From positions 1 to 35,494 of the forward strand of contig CAMBPV010000023.1 in NCBI GenBank assembly GCA_945869695.1: a DNA stretch of 35,494 nt, written 5' to 3'. Under the pieces are notes generated by a model that was not told the origin of the DNA, searched no databases, and worked only from the letters and a program-made list of their open reading frames with translations. The DNA is from Prosthecobacter debontii (GTDB lineage: Bacteria > Verrucomicrobiota > Verrucomicrobiia > Verrucomicrobiales > Verrucomicrobiaceae). Shown in pieces: positions 15,998 to 24,155 of the stretch (positions within the stretch are counted from its first letter, which is position 1; each line of letters starts with the position of its first letter). Made by a program: the position numbers and the translations under genes.

Positions 15998-17107
15998 TTA
16001 AGGGACGAAGGATCGGATGGACTCACACACGAAGTCCACGGCGTCAGTGCTCAGATAAGGATGCAAAGGAAGCGAGAGAATATCCCTCACCACCTTTTCT
16101 GTGGCCGAGAGGGGTGCAGATACCGGAATCAGATGCGCATAGCCCGGTTGCTGGTGAATGGCCGCAGGATAATGAAGAGCCACGGGAATCTCTTTCCCCA
16201 GCAACTCTGCCATCAACGCATCCCGGTGCGGACTCTTGATCACATAAAGGTGATAGGCATGATCAACACCAGATCGAGAAATCGGAGCTTGCACAAAGCC
16301 ATTCCCTGCCAAACCCGCAGCGTAGCGGGAAGCCAATGCACGACGCGCGGAGAGCTGATCCGTCAAAGTGCGCAGCTTTACCCTTAGGATCGCAGCCTGC
16401 ATTTCGTCGAGGCGGCTGTTCACCCCTTCACAGTCGCTGATGTAGCGCTTCCTCCAGCCATACTGCCGGATGCACCGCACTCGCTCGGCCAGCGCATCAT
16501 CATTCGTCGTGATCGCGCCGCCATCGCCGATTGCGCCCAGGTTTTTCGTCGGATAAAAACTAAACGCAGCCGCAACACCGAGCGAGCCTGCCATTTGCCC
16601 ATTCACCATCGCCCCATGAGCCTGCGCACAATCTTCCAAAAGCAAAACGCCATAGGTATCCGCCACCTCCTGGAGTCGGGACCAATGAGCCGGATGACCA
16701 TAAATGTGCACGGCCAATACCGCGCGCACTCCCTCGCCGTTTTCAGACTCCAAAAGCGCAGCCAATGAGTCGGGACACATGGTGAAAGTTTCGGCATCAA
16801 TATCCACAAACACCGTTTCTGCTCCGGCTCTACCCACCGCCGAAGCGCTAGCCACTGCCGTGTGGGAGGGCACGGCCACCTTGCATCCTTTGCCAATATC
16901 CATCGCTCGCAGAATCACCTCGATCGCATCCGTTCCATTCGCCACGCCGATGCAATGCCGCGCGCCTGTGAAAGCAGCAAATTCCTCTTCAAACGCAGAG
17001 ACCTCGCCGCCGAGAATGTAAGATCCCTTCGTCAACATGGTCTTCAGGGCCGCATCGATTTCAGACTGATGGCGGAGATAATCTTCAATGGGATAACCAG
17101 GAAACAT
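15998..17107 (-). CDS. DegT/DnrJ/EryC1/StrS sugar aminotransferase (FdtB/QdtB-like)
   Basis: A 369-residue PLP enzyme from ATG 17107; GTG 17113 two codons earlier is equally possible and neither has a clear ribosome binding site. Fold-type I features: 'GVANGTDAIEVILRAM' phosphate-binding region, 'PSHTAVASASAVGRAG', 'LLEDCAQAHGA' (Asp contacting the pyridine nitrogen), and the Schiff-base lysine in 'FYPTKNLGAIGDGGAI' (K188). 'RKRYISDCEGVNSRLDEMQA' is the usual conserved stretch after it. The family transfers an amino group from glutamate to a keto-sugar nucleotide. With the FdtA-like cupin in the same operon, 3-amination of a dTDP-3-keto-6-deoxyhexose is the best-supported role. No rmlA/rmlB genes are in the window, so dTDP-4-keto-6-deoxyglucose must come from elsewhere. 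A GnnB role for lipid A is an alternative. Confidence 0.92.
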   Translation of the reverse strand: MFPGYPIEDYLRHQSEIDAALKTMLTKGSYILGGEVSAFEEEFAAFTGARHCIGVANGTDAIEVILRAMDIGKGCKVAVPSHTAVASASAVGRAGAETVFVDIDAETFTMCPDSLAALLESENGEGVRAVLAVHIYGHPAHWSRLQEVADTYGVLLLEDCAQAHGAMVNGQMAGSLGVAAAFSFYPTKNLGAIGDGGAITTNDDALAERVRCIRQYGWRKRYISDCEGVNSRLDEMQAAILRVKLRTLTDQLSARRALASRYAAGLAGNGFVQAPISRSGVDHAYHLYVIKSPHRDALMAELLGKEIPVALHYPAAIHQQPGYAHLIPVSAPLSATEKVVRDILSLPLHPYLSTDAVDFVCESIRSFVP

Positions 17108-17145
17108 GGGCACGAGAGAAAAAAGGTTGGAGTTGGATGGGTGAG

Positions 17146-18996
17146 CTAAGGAAGCGTCAGTTTCGTCTCTCCTTCAAGCGGAGAGAAGACACCGGTGACA
17201 GGATCAAAACCGTAGGCGCGGATCGTCACCGGACCTCGTGGCAAGGGGGCCCGCTTGAGCCGGATCGCACTCTGAGTCATTAAGCTCGTTTCATTTCCCG
17301 TCAGCGGCTCATAGATCCAACCGATGCGGTCATCCAGCTCTCGCGACTGATTTTTCTTCGCCTTGCCGCGCTCCCTTGATCCTTTGGTCGCCAGTCCCAG
17401 CCATCGTTCCGCTTGTCCGTCGACCTGGTAAGAGATGCCCACCGCTCGGGCGGCAAGTCGCGTCTTCGAGTGCAAAGCCCAACCTCGCAGGTAGATGCCT
17501 TTTTCATCCGAGCGGCACTCCGTCATCGCTCCGAGGTAAACACTCTTGCGGTTCACATTCGATTCACTCACGAGATCATTCTTCACCCTCGCCAAATGCA
17601 GCAGTCCCAGATCACTCAGCCGATCCAAAAGCGTCAGGGTTTCCTCAGCGCCAAAAGGCCGCACTGCATCCAGCAGCACGGGCTCCACCGCAGCGTGCCT
17701 CATGGCCACCGCCGCCTCCAGGTAATGCACCTGTCGCGCATCCCGGATTCCATCGCGCCAGCCTTGTAGCGCGCCGATGCTCATTCCCCACACCACGATG
17801 ATCATAAACACACGCCTCAGCCACACCATGAGACTCCCTTCACAGGCGATGAGCAGACCCAGCAGTCCGACCCAAAACCAAATCGTAAAACTCGGATAAC
17901 GAGACTGAAAAATCAGGAAATCCGGTTTCCCCACCCGTGCCGCCGTGATGGCCAGCGCGTTTCCGAGACCGAAGAGCAAAACCAGAATCCATGGAAGGGC
18001 GTGACTCAGGGGCCACTCCGAGCGCCTTCTCCACCAACTCCATCCCGCGACCCAAACAAGCACCCATCCCGCCACACCCAAAATCGCTGCACTCCACATC
18101 TGCATCTGATGCCGATCCACTCGCTGCTCCAGCAGAGCCAGTTCCGAAAACGGTGCTCCCAGAACCCGCAGAAAAAACAGGAGCACCGCCATTGGTGCAG
18201 CTCCCAGTTTTTCCATCAGCCCATCCTCCCCGACTGGCTTTGCCTCAGGCCAGCCCAAAACATAAACCCAACCCGCTAAAGCACCCACGGCCAACCAACT
18301 CGAAAGGGCACCCACCCACGCCGTGAGCCTCCACTTTTCTTCCGCCGCCAGACACACCAGTGCTGCCAGCCCCAGGCCCCACACCATCCATCCATTGAGA
18401 AATGAAAAAATAGAAATCACGGCAAACACCGCCGCCGTCGAGACTCGACGCAGCACTGAGCCACCGCTCACCAGAGCCCAGATCATCGCCACCGACGCAG
18501 CCACCAGCAGCGTGTAACAGATTTGGATGCCCCAGACCCAATTCATCCACTGCATCGGCGAGAGAATGCCAAACGCCGTGATCCAGGCACCCATCCACCT
18601 CGTCATCACCGGCCCCGGATGTCGCTTCCAAAACTGCAGCGCCAGCATCGTCGCCAGCACGCCTAGCACCACGCACACCATCGACTCAGCAAAAAGATTC
18701 CAACCCGTGCCCTCGATCACCAGGTAGTGCAGAAGTTTCGCCGCATCATGCCGGCTATCGGTCCCGGGCGAGTGAAAGAAATCCCAGAGTGGACCCCCAT
18801 CCACCGTCTTCAAATAAGGCTCGACGATCACATTCCAGTGATCCGCCCTCGGGACAAGACCCGTCAAATGCCAGGCCTGCCAGAGCGGCATCACCGCCAG
18901 CAGAAGCGGTAGATACCACAGCCATCCGCGCTCAGAAAGTCGCCTTGGCAACTCCCCGAGAAGAACCCTTTTCAAAAACGACAGATCCACCTTCAA
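17146..18996 (-). CDS. Large multi-pass membrane protein of a glycan operon (possible GT-C-type transferase)
   Basis: A 616-residue protein. The most upstream start is TTG 18996 with GGAGG about 14 bases before it; GTG 18990 is an alternative. Residues 25-400 carry roughly nine to eleven hydrophobic segments (for example 'LWYLPLLLAVMPLW', 'AAVFAVISIFSFLNGWMVWG', 'IWFWVGLLGLLIAC'). Between the first and second is an exported loop with acidic residues ('RADHWNVIVEPYLKTVDGG'), the place where GT-C transferases keep their catalytic Asp/Glu. The last 150 residues are a soluble domain ('SVYLGAMTECRSDEKGIYLR', 'TIRAYGFDPVTGVFSPLEGE'). I do not recognise a named family. Its position beside a polyprenyl-phosphate glycosyltransferase makes a lipid-linked-sugar-dependent transferase plausible, but this is inference. 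Confidence 0.72.
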   Translation of the reverse strand: MKVDLSFLKRVLLGELPRRLSERGWLWYLPLLLAVMPLWQAWHLTGLVPRADHWNVIVEPYLKTVDGGPLWDFFHSPGTDSRHDAAKLLHYLVIEGTGWNLFAESMVCVVLGVLATMLALQFWKRHPGPVMTRWMGAWITAFGILSPMQWMNWVWGIQICYTLLVAASVAMIWALVSGGSVLRRVSTAAVFAVISIFSFLNGWMVWGLGLAALVCLAAEEKWRLTAWVGALSSWLAVGALAGWVYVLGWPEAKPVGEDGLMEKLGAAPMAVLLFFLRVLGAPFSELALLEQRVDRHQMQMWSAAILGVAGWVLVWVAGWSWWRRRSEWPLSHALPWILVLLFGLGNALAITAARVGKPDFLIFQSRYPSFTIWFWVGLLGLLIACEGSLMVWLRRVFMIIVVWGMSIGALQGWRDGIRDARQVHYLEAAVAMRHAAVEPVLLDAVRPFGAEETLTLLDRLSDLGLLHLARVKNDLVSESNVNRKSVYLGAMTECRSDEKGIYLRGWALHSKTRLAARAVGISYQVDGQAERWLGLATKGSRERGKAKKNQSRELDDRIGWIYEPLTGNETSLMTQSAIRLKRAPLPRGPVTIRAYGFDPVTGVFSPLEGETKLTLP

Positions 18997-19049
18997 TCGG
19001 CGACAAAAGCCCTCCGGTCCCTGCCTTGCAACACCAAAGTGCGCCTGCG

Positions 19050-19847
19050 TCAGGGCAGGGGAGCACCCGATTCATAGGCCGTCGTCGCAGGCATGGCCTT
19101 CAGTCCGTCCAGTTCCTTCGCCGCAGGCTCATCAGCAAAGACAACGACGATCGCCGCCAACTTGTCTTTCTTCCATTGATCCTCCTTGATCAGCCAGGTT
19201 TTTACAAACTCCGCCACCGCCTTGCGACACCCTTCCCTCACCTGTTTGATTTTGCCCGCAGATCCTGCCCGCTTCTCCAGCGTCGGCGTGATGCTCTTCT
19301 CCAGTTCCGCGAGGTTCTGGTCCTTGTTAAACATCAGCCAACCGCTCTCGGACTTTTTCTCCATCCGCTCCGTCCGGATCGCCGGAGGCAAACTGGGCCG
19401 AATGATCGGAGCCACCACCGTCACCACATTGCCATGCGTCTCCAGTTTCCAGGCATCCGAGATCTTCAGGTGGTAACGGTAAACCGCTGGCACCTTGATC
19501 TCCGAGACTGTGGTCCCCAGATAAAACAGATCATTGAACACCGTCCGCATGTCGAACTTCGTGATCGTCTCATCCGACTCCAGCACCGCCAGTTCCAGCA
19601 CATCTCCGTTCGTCGGCGTGATCTGCGTGATCGACTCCCGGAAAGTCTGCGTGATGTGCTGACTCTGAAATTTCAAAGGCAGCTCACTCAGCACCTTCAT
19701 CCCGCCCTTCACCGCATCCGTCGCCACAAACAAAAACTTAGACGCTACAATGCCAAGGATAATCAGCGCAGCCACGCCGGTCAGAGCTGCGGTCGCCATG
19801 CAACCGAGAGATTTTTTTCGAGTGGCCACCGGTCCTGAAGATTCCAT
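19050..19847 (-). CDS. Single-pass membrane protein, possibly DUF4230-like
   Basis: A 265-residue protein with a short basic N-terminus ('ATRKKS'), one transmembrane segment ('MATAALTGVAALIILGIVAS') and an extracytoplasmic domain. The domain passes through 'LELAVLESDETITKFDMRTV', 'EIKVPAVYRYHLKISDAWKL', 'NVVTVVAPIIRPSLPPAI' and a helical Lys/Glu-rich region ending 'KAVAEFVKTWLIKEDQWKKD'. The succession of a stability-type beta region and a C-terminal helix resembles DUF4230 proteins, but I cannot confirm this by eye. It lies 61 bases downstream of mnmA and 53 bases upstream of the 616-residue membrane protein, on the same strand. The function is unknown. Confidence 0.72.
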   Translation of the reverse strand: MESSGPVATRKKSLGCMATAALTGVAALIILGIVASKFLFVATDAVKGGMKVLSELPLKFQSQHITQTFRESITQITPTNGDVLELAVLESDETITKFDMRTVFNDLFYLGTTVSEIKVPAVYRYHLKISDAWKLETHGNVVTVVAPIIRPSLPPAIRTERMEKKSESGWLMFNKDQNLAELEKSITPTLEKRAGSAGKIKQVREGCRKAVAEFVKTWLIKEDQWKKDKLAAIVVVFADEPAAKELDGLKAMPATTAYESGAPLP

Positions 19848-19908
19848 ATGCGCTAAACACTAACACAAAAACACAATCGCGTCGTCACTGGAACGTTCCT
19901 CATTTTAC

Positions 19909-21000
19909 TCACTCGTGATGGATCGTGGCAAAGACGCCTCCACCCAGCAGTCTGTCTCCGTCATACAAAGCGCAGATCTGTCCGGGGGTGAGCGCCCTTT
20001 GGGGTTCATCAAAAACAAGCTCGGCACTGAGGCCCGTCTCATCCATCACCGGCGTGTACATCGCCGCCGCCACGGGTGCCCGGTAGCGTGGCATCGCTGT
20101 GAGACGCAGAGGTCGCGTGAGATCTGCGCCCGTGGTCGAGATGCCGGTGAGCGTGCATCGGCGAGACCAAAGCAGGGGCGTCTCTGCATTTTCGATAGCC
20201 ACGATCAGTTCATTTTTTTCAGGTCGCTTAGCCACCACCACATACGCCTGTTTGTAGAGCGGCGAGGCCACGCGAAGCCCCTTCCGCTGTCCCAGCGTGT
20301 ATAGATGCAGCCCCTTATGCTCACCCAGCGGCTTGCCCTCCAGATCCACAATCATCCCGGGCCGATCCTCCACAAACGTGCGCAAAAAGTCCTCCATCTT
20401 TACCTCGCCGATGAAGCAAATTCCCTGGCTGTCCTTTTTCTCCGCCGTCTTTAGGTTCAGCTCCCGTGCGACCTCTCGGAGTTCTGGCTTTAAAAGGTGA
20501 CCGATGGGAAACCTCGCGATCTCCACCTGCTCTGGGCGCATCATTGCCAAAAAGTACGTCTGATCCTTGTTCGGGTCCGCGCCCTTCAGCACCTCCGCTC
20601 TTCCGCCTGCGCCGACACCCCGCCTCGCGTAGTGTCCCGTGGCGATCGCCTCAAAGCCGTGCTCCCGTGCCCAGTCCCACAGCACGCCAAATTTCATCTC
20701 CCGGTTGCACATCACATCCGGGTTCGGAGTGATCCCACTTTGATAGCCCTCCAGCAGATACTTCACCACCTTCTCCCGGTAGTCTCGCATCAGGTTCACG
20801 ACCTGAAACTCGATCCCCAATTGATCCGCCACCGCGCGCGCGTCATCGATGTCCTCCATCCAGGGGCAATGCCCCACGATGTTCTCTTCGTTGATCCAGT
20901 TCTTCATGTAGGCCCCCACCACCTCATGCCCCTCCCTGACCAGCAGGGCCGCCGCCACGCTGCTGTCCACGCCACCACTCATCGCGGTCAGGATTCTCAT
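19909..21000 (-). CDS. mnmA: tRNA-specific 2-thiouridylase MnmA
   Basis: A 363-residue enzyme that thiolates U34 of Lys, Glu and Gln tRNAs, using ATP and sulfur relayed from a cysteine desulfurase. The PP-loop 'SGGVDSS' lies at 8-14. The catalytic cysteines are C98 in 'NPDVMCNREMKFG' and C195 in 'SQGICFIGEV'. 'GHYAR', 'KDQTYFL' and 'YTLGQRKGLRV' are further family marks, and a C-terminal beta-barrel ends in 'ALTPGQICALYDGDRLLGGG'. Length and start (ATG 21000) are normal. It is transcribed leftward away from the small anchored-protein gene at 21096, with which it shares a 95-base divergent intergenic region. No gene is interposed before the glycan operon below it, so read-through is possible. 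Confidence 0.97.
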   Translation of the reverse strand: MRILTAMSGGVDSSVAAALLVREGHEVVGAYMKNWINEENIVGHCPWMEDIDDARAVADQLGIEFQVVNLMRDYREKVVKYLLEGYQSGITPNPDVMCNREMKFGVLWDWAREHGFEAIATGHYARRGVGAGGRAEVLKGADPNKDQTYFLAMMRPEQVEIARFPIGHLLKPELREVARELNLKTAEKKDSQGICFIGEVKMEDFLRTFVEDRPGMIVDLEGKPLGEHKGLHLYTLGQRKGLRVASPLYKQAYVVVAKRPEKNELIVAIENAETPLLWSRRCTLTGISTTGADLTRPLRLTAMPRYRAPVAAAMYTPVMDETGLSAELVFDEPQRALTPGQICALYDGDRLLGGGVFATIHHE

Positions 21001-21061
21001 CGTTTGCTCTTGGGGTTCTCAGGTTTCATTACAGGCTCACCTTATCCTTTCAGATTGAACT

Positions 21062-21090
21062 TTGAACTTTCAACCGGGAAACTGTATGTA
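21062..21090 (+). promoter_or_regulatory. Candidate promoter for the anchored-protein gene at 21096
   Basis: TTGAAC (21062-21067) and TATGTA (21085-21090) are separated by 17 bases, a good sigma70-type arrangement. The -10 ends only 5 bases before the ATG, which leaves almost no untranslated leader. A tandem TTGAACT repeat (from about 21055) overlaps the -35. Confidence 0.4.
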
Positions 21091-21095
21091 GCCGC

Positions 21096-21770
21096 ATGGC
21101 AAATCCAGAAAAAGACCCCACCGGCGAGTTTAGCTCCTATTACGGTTGCTACATCATCGCCATGGCCGCGCTCGTCTTCATCGGCATTCTCGCCTGGAGT
21201 GGCTGGACCCTCTTCAGTCAGGACAAAGCGATCTCCCTCATCACTCAGGACCAGATCGTCACCCTCAGCACCGATCAAATTTCGCCCGAGACCGAAAAGG
21301 CCCTTCGGGATCGGCTCGCCCCCTTTGCCGAGGCCGCCAAGAACAGAGCCCCAGCTACGATTGATCTCACCATTGCCGACCTGAACACCCTCATCCAGAT
21401 CGCTCCTGATTCCGGTTTTGGCACCTATCGCGAAATGGTCCGCATCACCCGCGCAGATCCCGCCACCGGTCGGCTCATCGCCGATCTCTGTCTTCCGCTG
21501 AAAAAACTCAAATTTTGGGAAGGCAAGATGCGCTACCTCGTCGCCGAGGGCGGATTTCAGATCGCCATTGAGGCCGACGGCATCGACGCCAAACTCGTCT
21601 CCGTCCAGATCCCCGGCAAAGAGGTCCCCGAGGGATTCGTGAACAACCTCCAAGTCTGGCCCTGGATTGCTCCCTACCGAAAGCAAGAGCCCCTTGGCAC
21701 TCTTCTGAAAGGCATCAAATCCGCCACCCTCACTCCCGAAGGCCTCCGACTCTCGACCACCCAGCCCTAA
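21096..21770 (+). CDS. Single-pass anchored protein of unknown function
   Basis: A 224-residue protein with a short polar N-terminus, one transmembrane segment ('CYIIAMAALVFIGILAWSGW') and an extracytoplasmic domain of about 185 residues. In this domain a helical part ('SPETEKALRDRLAPFAEAAK') precedes a beta-rich part ('TIDLTIADLNTLIQIAPDSG', 'RLIADLCLPLKKLKFWEGKM', 'FQIAIEADGIDAKLVSVQIP'). The pattern of sensing a small 'domain of lipid-binding' shape is suggestive only; I recognise no family. It is divergent from mnmA and convergent with recQ. Its general plan (basic or polar tip, one helix, external beta domain) matches the products at 5035-5805 and 19050-19847, but I see no convincing residue-level similarity among them. 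Confidence 0.72.
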   Translation: MANPEKDPTGEFSSYYGCYIIAMAALVFIGILAWSGWTLFSQDKAISLITQDQIVTLSTDQISPETEKALRDRLAPFAEAAKNRAPATIDLTIADLNTLIQIAPDSGFGTYREMVRITRADPATGRLIADLCLPLKKLKFWEGKMRYLVAEGGFQIAIEADGIDAKLVSVQIPGKEVPEGFVNNLQVWPWIAPYRKQEPLGTLLKGIKSATLTPEGLRLSTTQP

Positions 21771-21817
21771 CTCCCCATTTCGACTGACCCACCCGGGCCA
21801 AAACAAATCGAGCGTCC

Positions 21818-21833
21818 ATCCCGTGCTCGGGAT
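21818..21833. other. Perfect hairpin between the convergent anchored-protein and recQ genes
   Basis: ATCCCG (21818-21823) and CGGGAT (21828-21833) pair perfectly around a TGCT tetraloop, in the 91-base gap between two converging genes. A T-tract does not follow on either strand, so it is not a standard intrinsic terminator. It could end transcription in another way or protect 3' ends. Confidence 0.35.
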
Positions 21834-21861
21834 CAAGCCGCTGAGCGTTCTTCATCTCGAA

Positions 21862-24051
21862 TCAGGGCGGTGCGTTGCCGCGCATCTCGAAGGCGCGGAA
21901 GTAGTGAAGGGTGGGGTAATCGAACTGATTGCCCAATGCCTCCCTCAGTTTGCTCAGGCTTTCGAGGCCGTGTTCGGCCGCTGCCTCACGCATGACTTGC
22001 TCGTCTTCGGTGCTGAAATAGTCGCGTGGATCGGCTTGGAGATCACCGCTGGTGATGGCTTGGGCCAAATGGTTATGAATGGTGCTGATCACCAAATTGC
22101 GCTGACTGGCTATCGCCTCAGGACTCAATCCTTGGCGAAAGAGGCGAAGGGTCTCGAGGACGGTTCCGCCAGGTCCCGTCTCGACCTTCATCTTAGGTGG
22201 TGGCGGAGGCGGAGCTTCGTTCGCAAAGATAAGTCGCTCATGTTGGGTCAGCCAGTTCTTAATCTCCGCCATGAAGGGCTGTCCGTAGTCAGCCAGTTTC
22301 TGACTGCCAACGCCCGGCATGGAGAGGAAGTCGTGATCGGTTTGAGGATAGCTCCGGCACATGTGACGGAGGCTGGTGTCGCCGAAGACAACGTAAGGCG
22401 GCACGCCGCGCTCATCGGCCAAGCGTTTTCTCAGCGTGCGAAGTTCTGCAAAGAGTCCTTCATCACAGAGAATGCTTCCAGTCTTGGATACCTTTGCTGG
22501 GGGAGTGCTGGCCAAAGTCGGCGTGCGGGTCAGCATGATGGGAGTCCGATTCATCAGTGCTGCTAAGCCTTGTTTTGAGAGGCTGAGCGTTTGATAATTG
22601 TCCGGGCTGGCGTCCACGTAGCCCTGGCGAATGAGTTGTCGGCCAAGCGCAGTCCACTCTTCACGCGGGGTGTCTTTGCCGATTCCGTAAGTGGTGAGTT
22701 GATCGTGATACCACTTTCTGATTTTTTCTGTGTTGGCACCTGCGAGTACCTCGACGACGTGATTGAGTCCGGTGCTGAACTTACTCTTTTGTTTGATGCG
22801 GAAAATGCAGCTCAGGAGTTTTTGAGCCTGCGTGGTGGCGTCCCAGACCTCTCGCGGTTGGAGGCAGACATCGCAGCCCCCGCAGTTATCGCCCGGCCAT
22901 TGCTCTCCGAAATAGTCGAGCAGTGTGACGCGTCGGCACTCGGTGCTTTCTGCGAAGTCAGCCATGAGCCGCATTTGCCGGGCCGCGATCTCAGCAGCCT
23001 TGGGATCTGTCATTTCATCGAGAAACTTCAAATTTCTGATGAGATCACCTCGTGAGTAAAGAAGCAGACAATCGGATGGCAGGCTATCGCGACCCGCTCG
23101 GCCTGTCTCCTGGTAATAGCCTTCAATATTCTTCGGAAGGTCCGCATGGATGACAAATCGCACGTCGGGTTTATTGATGCCCATGCCAAAAGCGATCGTG
23201 GCGCAGACGATGCGAGCTTCATCCCGGATGAAGGCCTCCTGATTTGCTGCTCTTTCCTCGGGCTGAAGTCCCGCATGGTAAGCCACGGCCTTCACGCCTT
23301 CCGTTGCCAGTGCTGCGGCGAGACTCTCGGCCGATTTTCGGGATTGAACATAAACGATGCCTGCCTCATTAGGCCTTTGATGGATGAAGTCGTAAACCTG
23401 GCGTGTTGACTTGTTTTTGGGCAGGACGGTGTAGCTGAGATTGGGTCGATTGAAACTGGCCAGGAAAACGTGGGGGTCATCCAGTTGAAGTTGCCGGATG
23501 ATGTCGCTGCGCACTCGCTCAGTCGCCGTTGCGGTGAGGGCGAGGAAAGGCACGCCCGGTAACTCTGCGCGGAGGCTGGCCAGTTGGCGATACTCGGGGC
23601 GGAAATCATGGCCCCACTCACTGATGCAATGAGCTTCATCGACCGCGATGGCGGTGACGTTCCAACGACGAAGGTCTTCCGCAAATCCTGGCATCATGAT
23701 GCGCTCGGGTGCAGCATAGAGAAGTTTGTATTGTCCATTCTCCAGTCCGGAGCGCCTGCGCTGGGCTTCACTGCCTTGGAGGGATGAATTGATAAAAGTG
23801 GCGGCTACACCGCTGGCCGTGAGCGCATCCACCTGGTCTTTCATGAGCGCGATGAGGGGAGAAACGACCAGTGTGACGCCATCGCGCGCGAGCGCGGGGA
23901 GCTGGAAGCAAAGAGACTTCCCTGCTCCGGTGGGGAGAATGGCGACGACGTCCCTTCCTTCGAGAGCTGAATCCATGATCTCCCGTTGGAGTGGGCGGAA
24001 GGTATCGTAGCCGAAGTATTGCTTCAGCAGTTCAGGCAAGGAATCAGACAT
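21862..24051 (-). CDS. recQ: ATP-dependent DNA helicase RecQ
   Basis: A 729-residue 3'-5' DNA helicase of the RecF/recombination-repair pathways. The helicase core contains 'FRPLQREIM' (Q-motif region), Walker A 'LPTGAGKS' (39-46, K45), 'DEAHCISEWGHDFRPEY' (DEAH at 138-141), 'ALTATAT', 'AFGMGINKPDVRFVIHAD' and 'QETGRAGRD'. The RQC zinc site is C372, C390, C393 and C396. An HRDC domain follows at about 532-605 and a run of six prolines at 614-619. A C-terminal helix-turn-helix extension (about 628-720, 'LETLRLFRQGLSPEAIASQR') resembles the HTH_40 domain of some long RecQ proteins. E. coli RecQ, by comparison, is about 610 residues and lacks this tail. All catalytic motifs are intact. Confidence 0.96.
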   Translation of the reverse strand: MSDSLPELLKQYFGYDTFRPLQREIMDSALEGRDVVAILPTGAGKSLCFQLPALARDGVTLVVSPLIALMKDQVDALTASGVAATFINSSLQGSEAQRRRSGLENGQYKLLYAAPERIMMPGFAEDLRRWNVTAIAVDEAHCISEWGHDFRPEYRQLASLRAELPGVPFLALTATATERVRSDIIRQLQLDDPHVFLASFNRPNLSYTVLPKNKSTRQVYDFIHQRPNEAGIVYVQSRKSAESLAAALATEGVKAVAYHAGLQPEERAANQEAFIRDEARIVCATIAFGMGINKPDVRFVIHADLPKNIEGYYQETGRAGRDSLPSDCLLLYSRGDLIRNLKFLDEMTDPKAAEIAARQMRLMADFAESTECRRVTLLDYFGEQWPGDNCGGCDVCLQPREVWDATTQAQKLLSCIFRIKQKSKFSTGLNHVVEVLAGANTEKIRKWYHDQLTTYGIGKDTPREEWTALGRQLIRQGYVDASPDNYQTLSLSKQGLAALMNRTPIMLTRTPTLASTPPAKVSKTGSILCDEGLFAELRTLRKRLADERGVPPYVVFGDTSLRHMCRSYPQTDHDFLSMPGVGSQKLADYGQPFMAEIKNWLTQHERLIFANEAPPPPPPKMKVETGPGGTVLETLRLFRQGLSPEAIASQRNLVISTIHNHLAQAITSGDLQADPRDYFSTEDEQVMREAAAEHGLESLSKLREALGNQFDYPTLHYFRAFEMRGNAPP

Positions 24052-24112
24052 GTCTGGAGTTTTGTCTCATGTGTCGATTAGGGCAACCCGCATGAGCTGC
24101 CAAAATCACCGG

Positions 24113-24142
24113 TTTACACGCGGGCAAGGCGCGTGCTAGTCT
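24113..24142 (+). promoter_or_regulatory. Candidate promoter for the beta-helix gene
   Basis: TTTACA (24113-24118) and an extended -10, TGC-TAGTCT (TAGTCT at 24137-24142), are 18 bases apart, upstream of ATG 24156. The predicted transcript would begin only a few bases before the start codon, and no Shine-Dalgarno sequence is present. Confidence 0.4.
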
Positions 24143-24155
24143 CGCTATTCCAACC

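Noticed and set aside
15998-17107. Naming the aminotransferase GnnB
   Set aside because: It lies with an FdtA-like cupin in a different operon from lpxB, which supports a dTDP-sugar role better than lipid A amination.
18789-19838. A 349-codon plus-strand frame opposite the DUF4230-like gene
   Set aside because: Composition is Arg/His/Gln/Pro-rich, typical of an antisense shadow. The minus strand has a clear transmembrane protein in frame.
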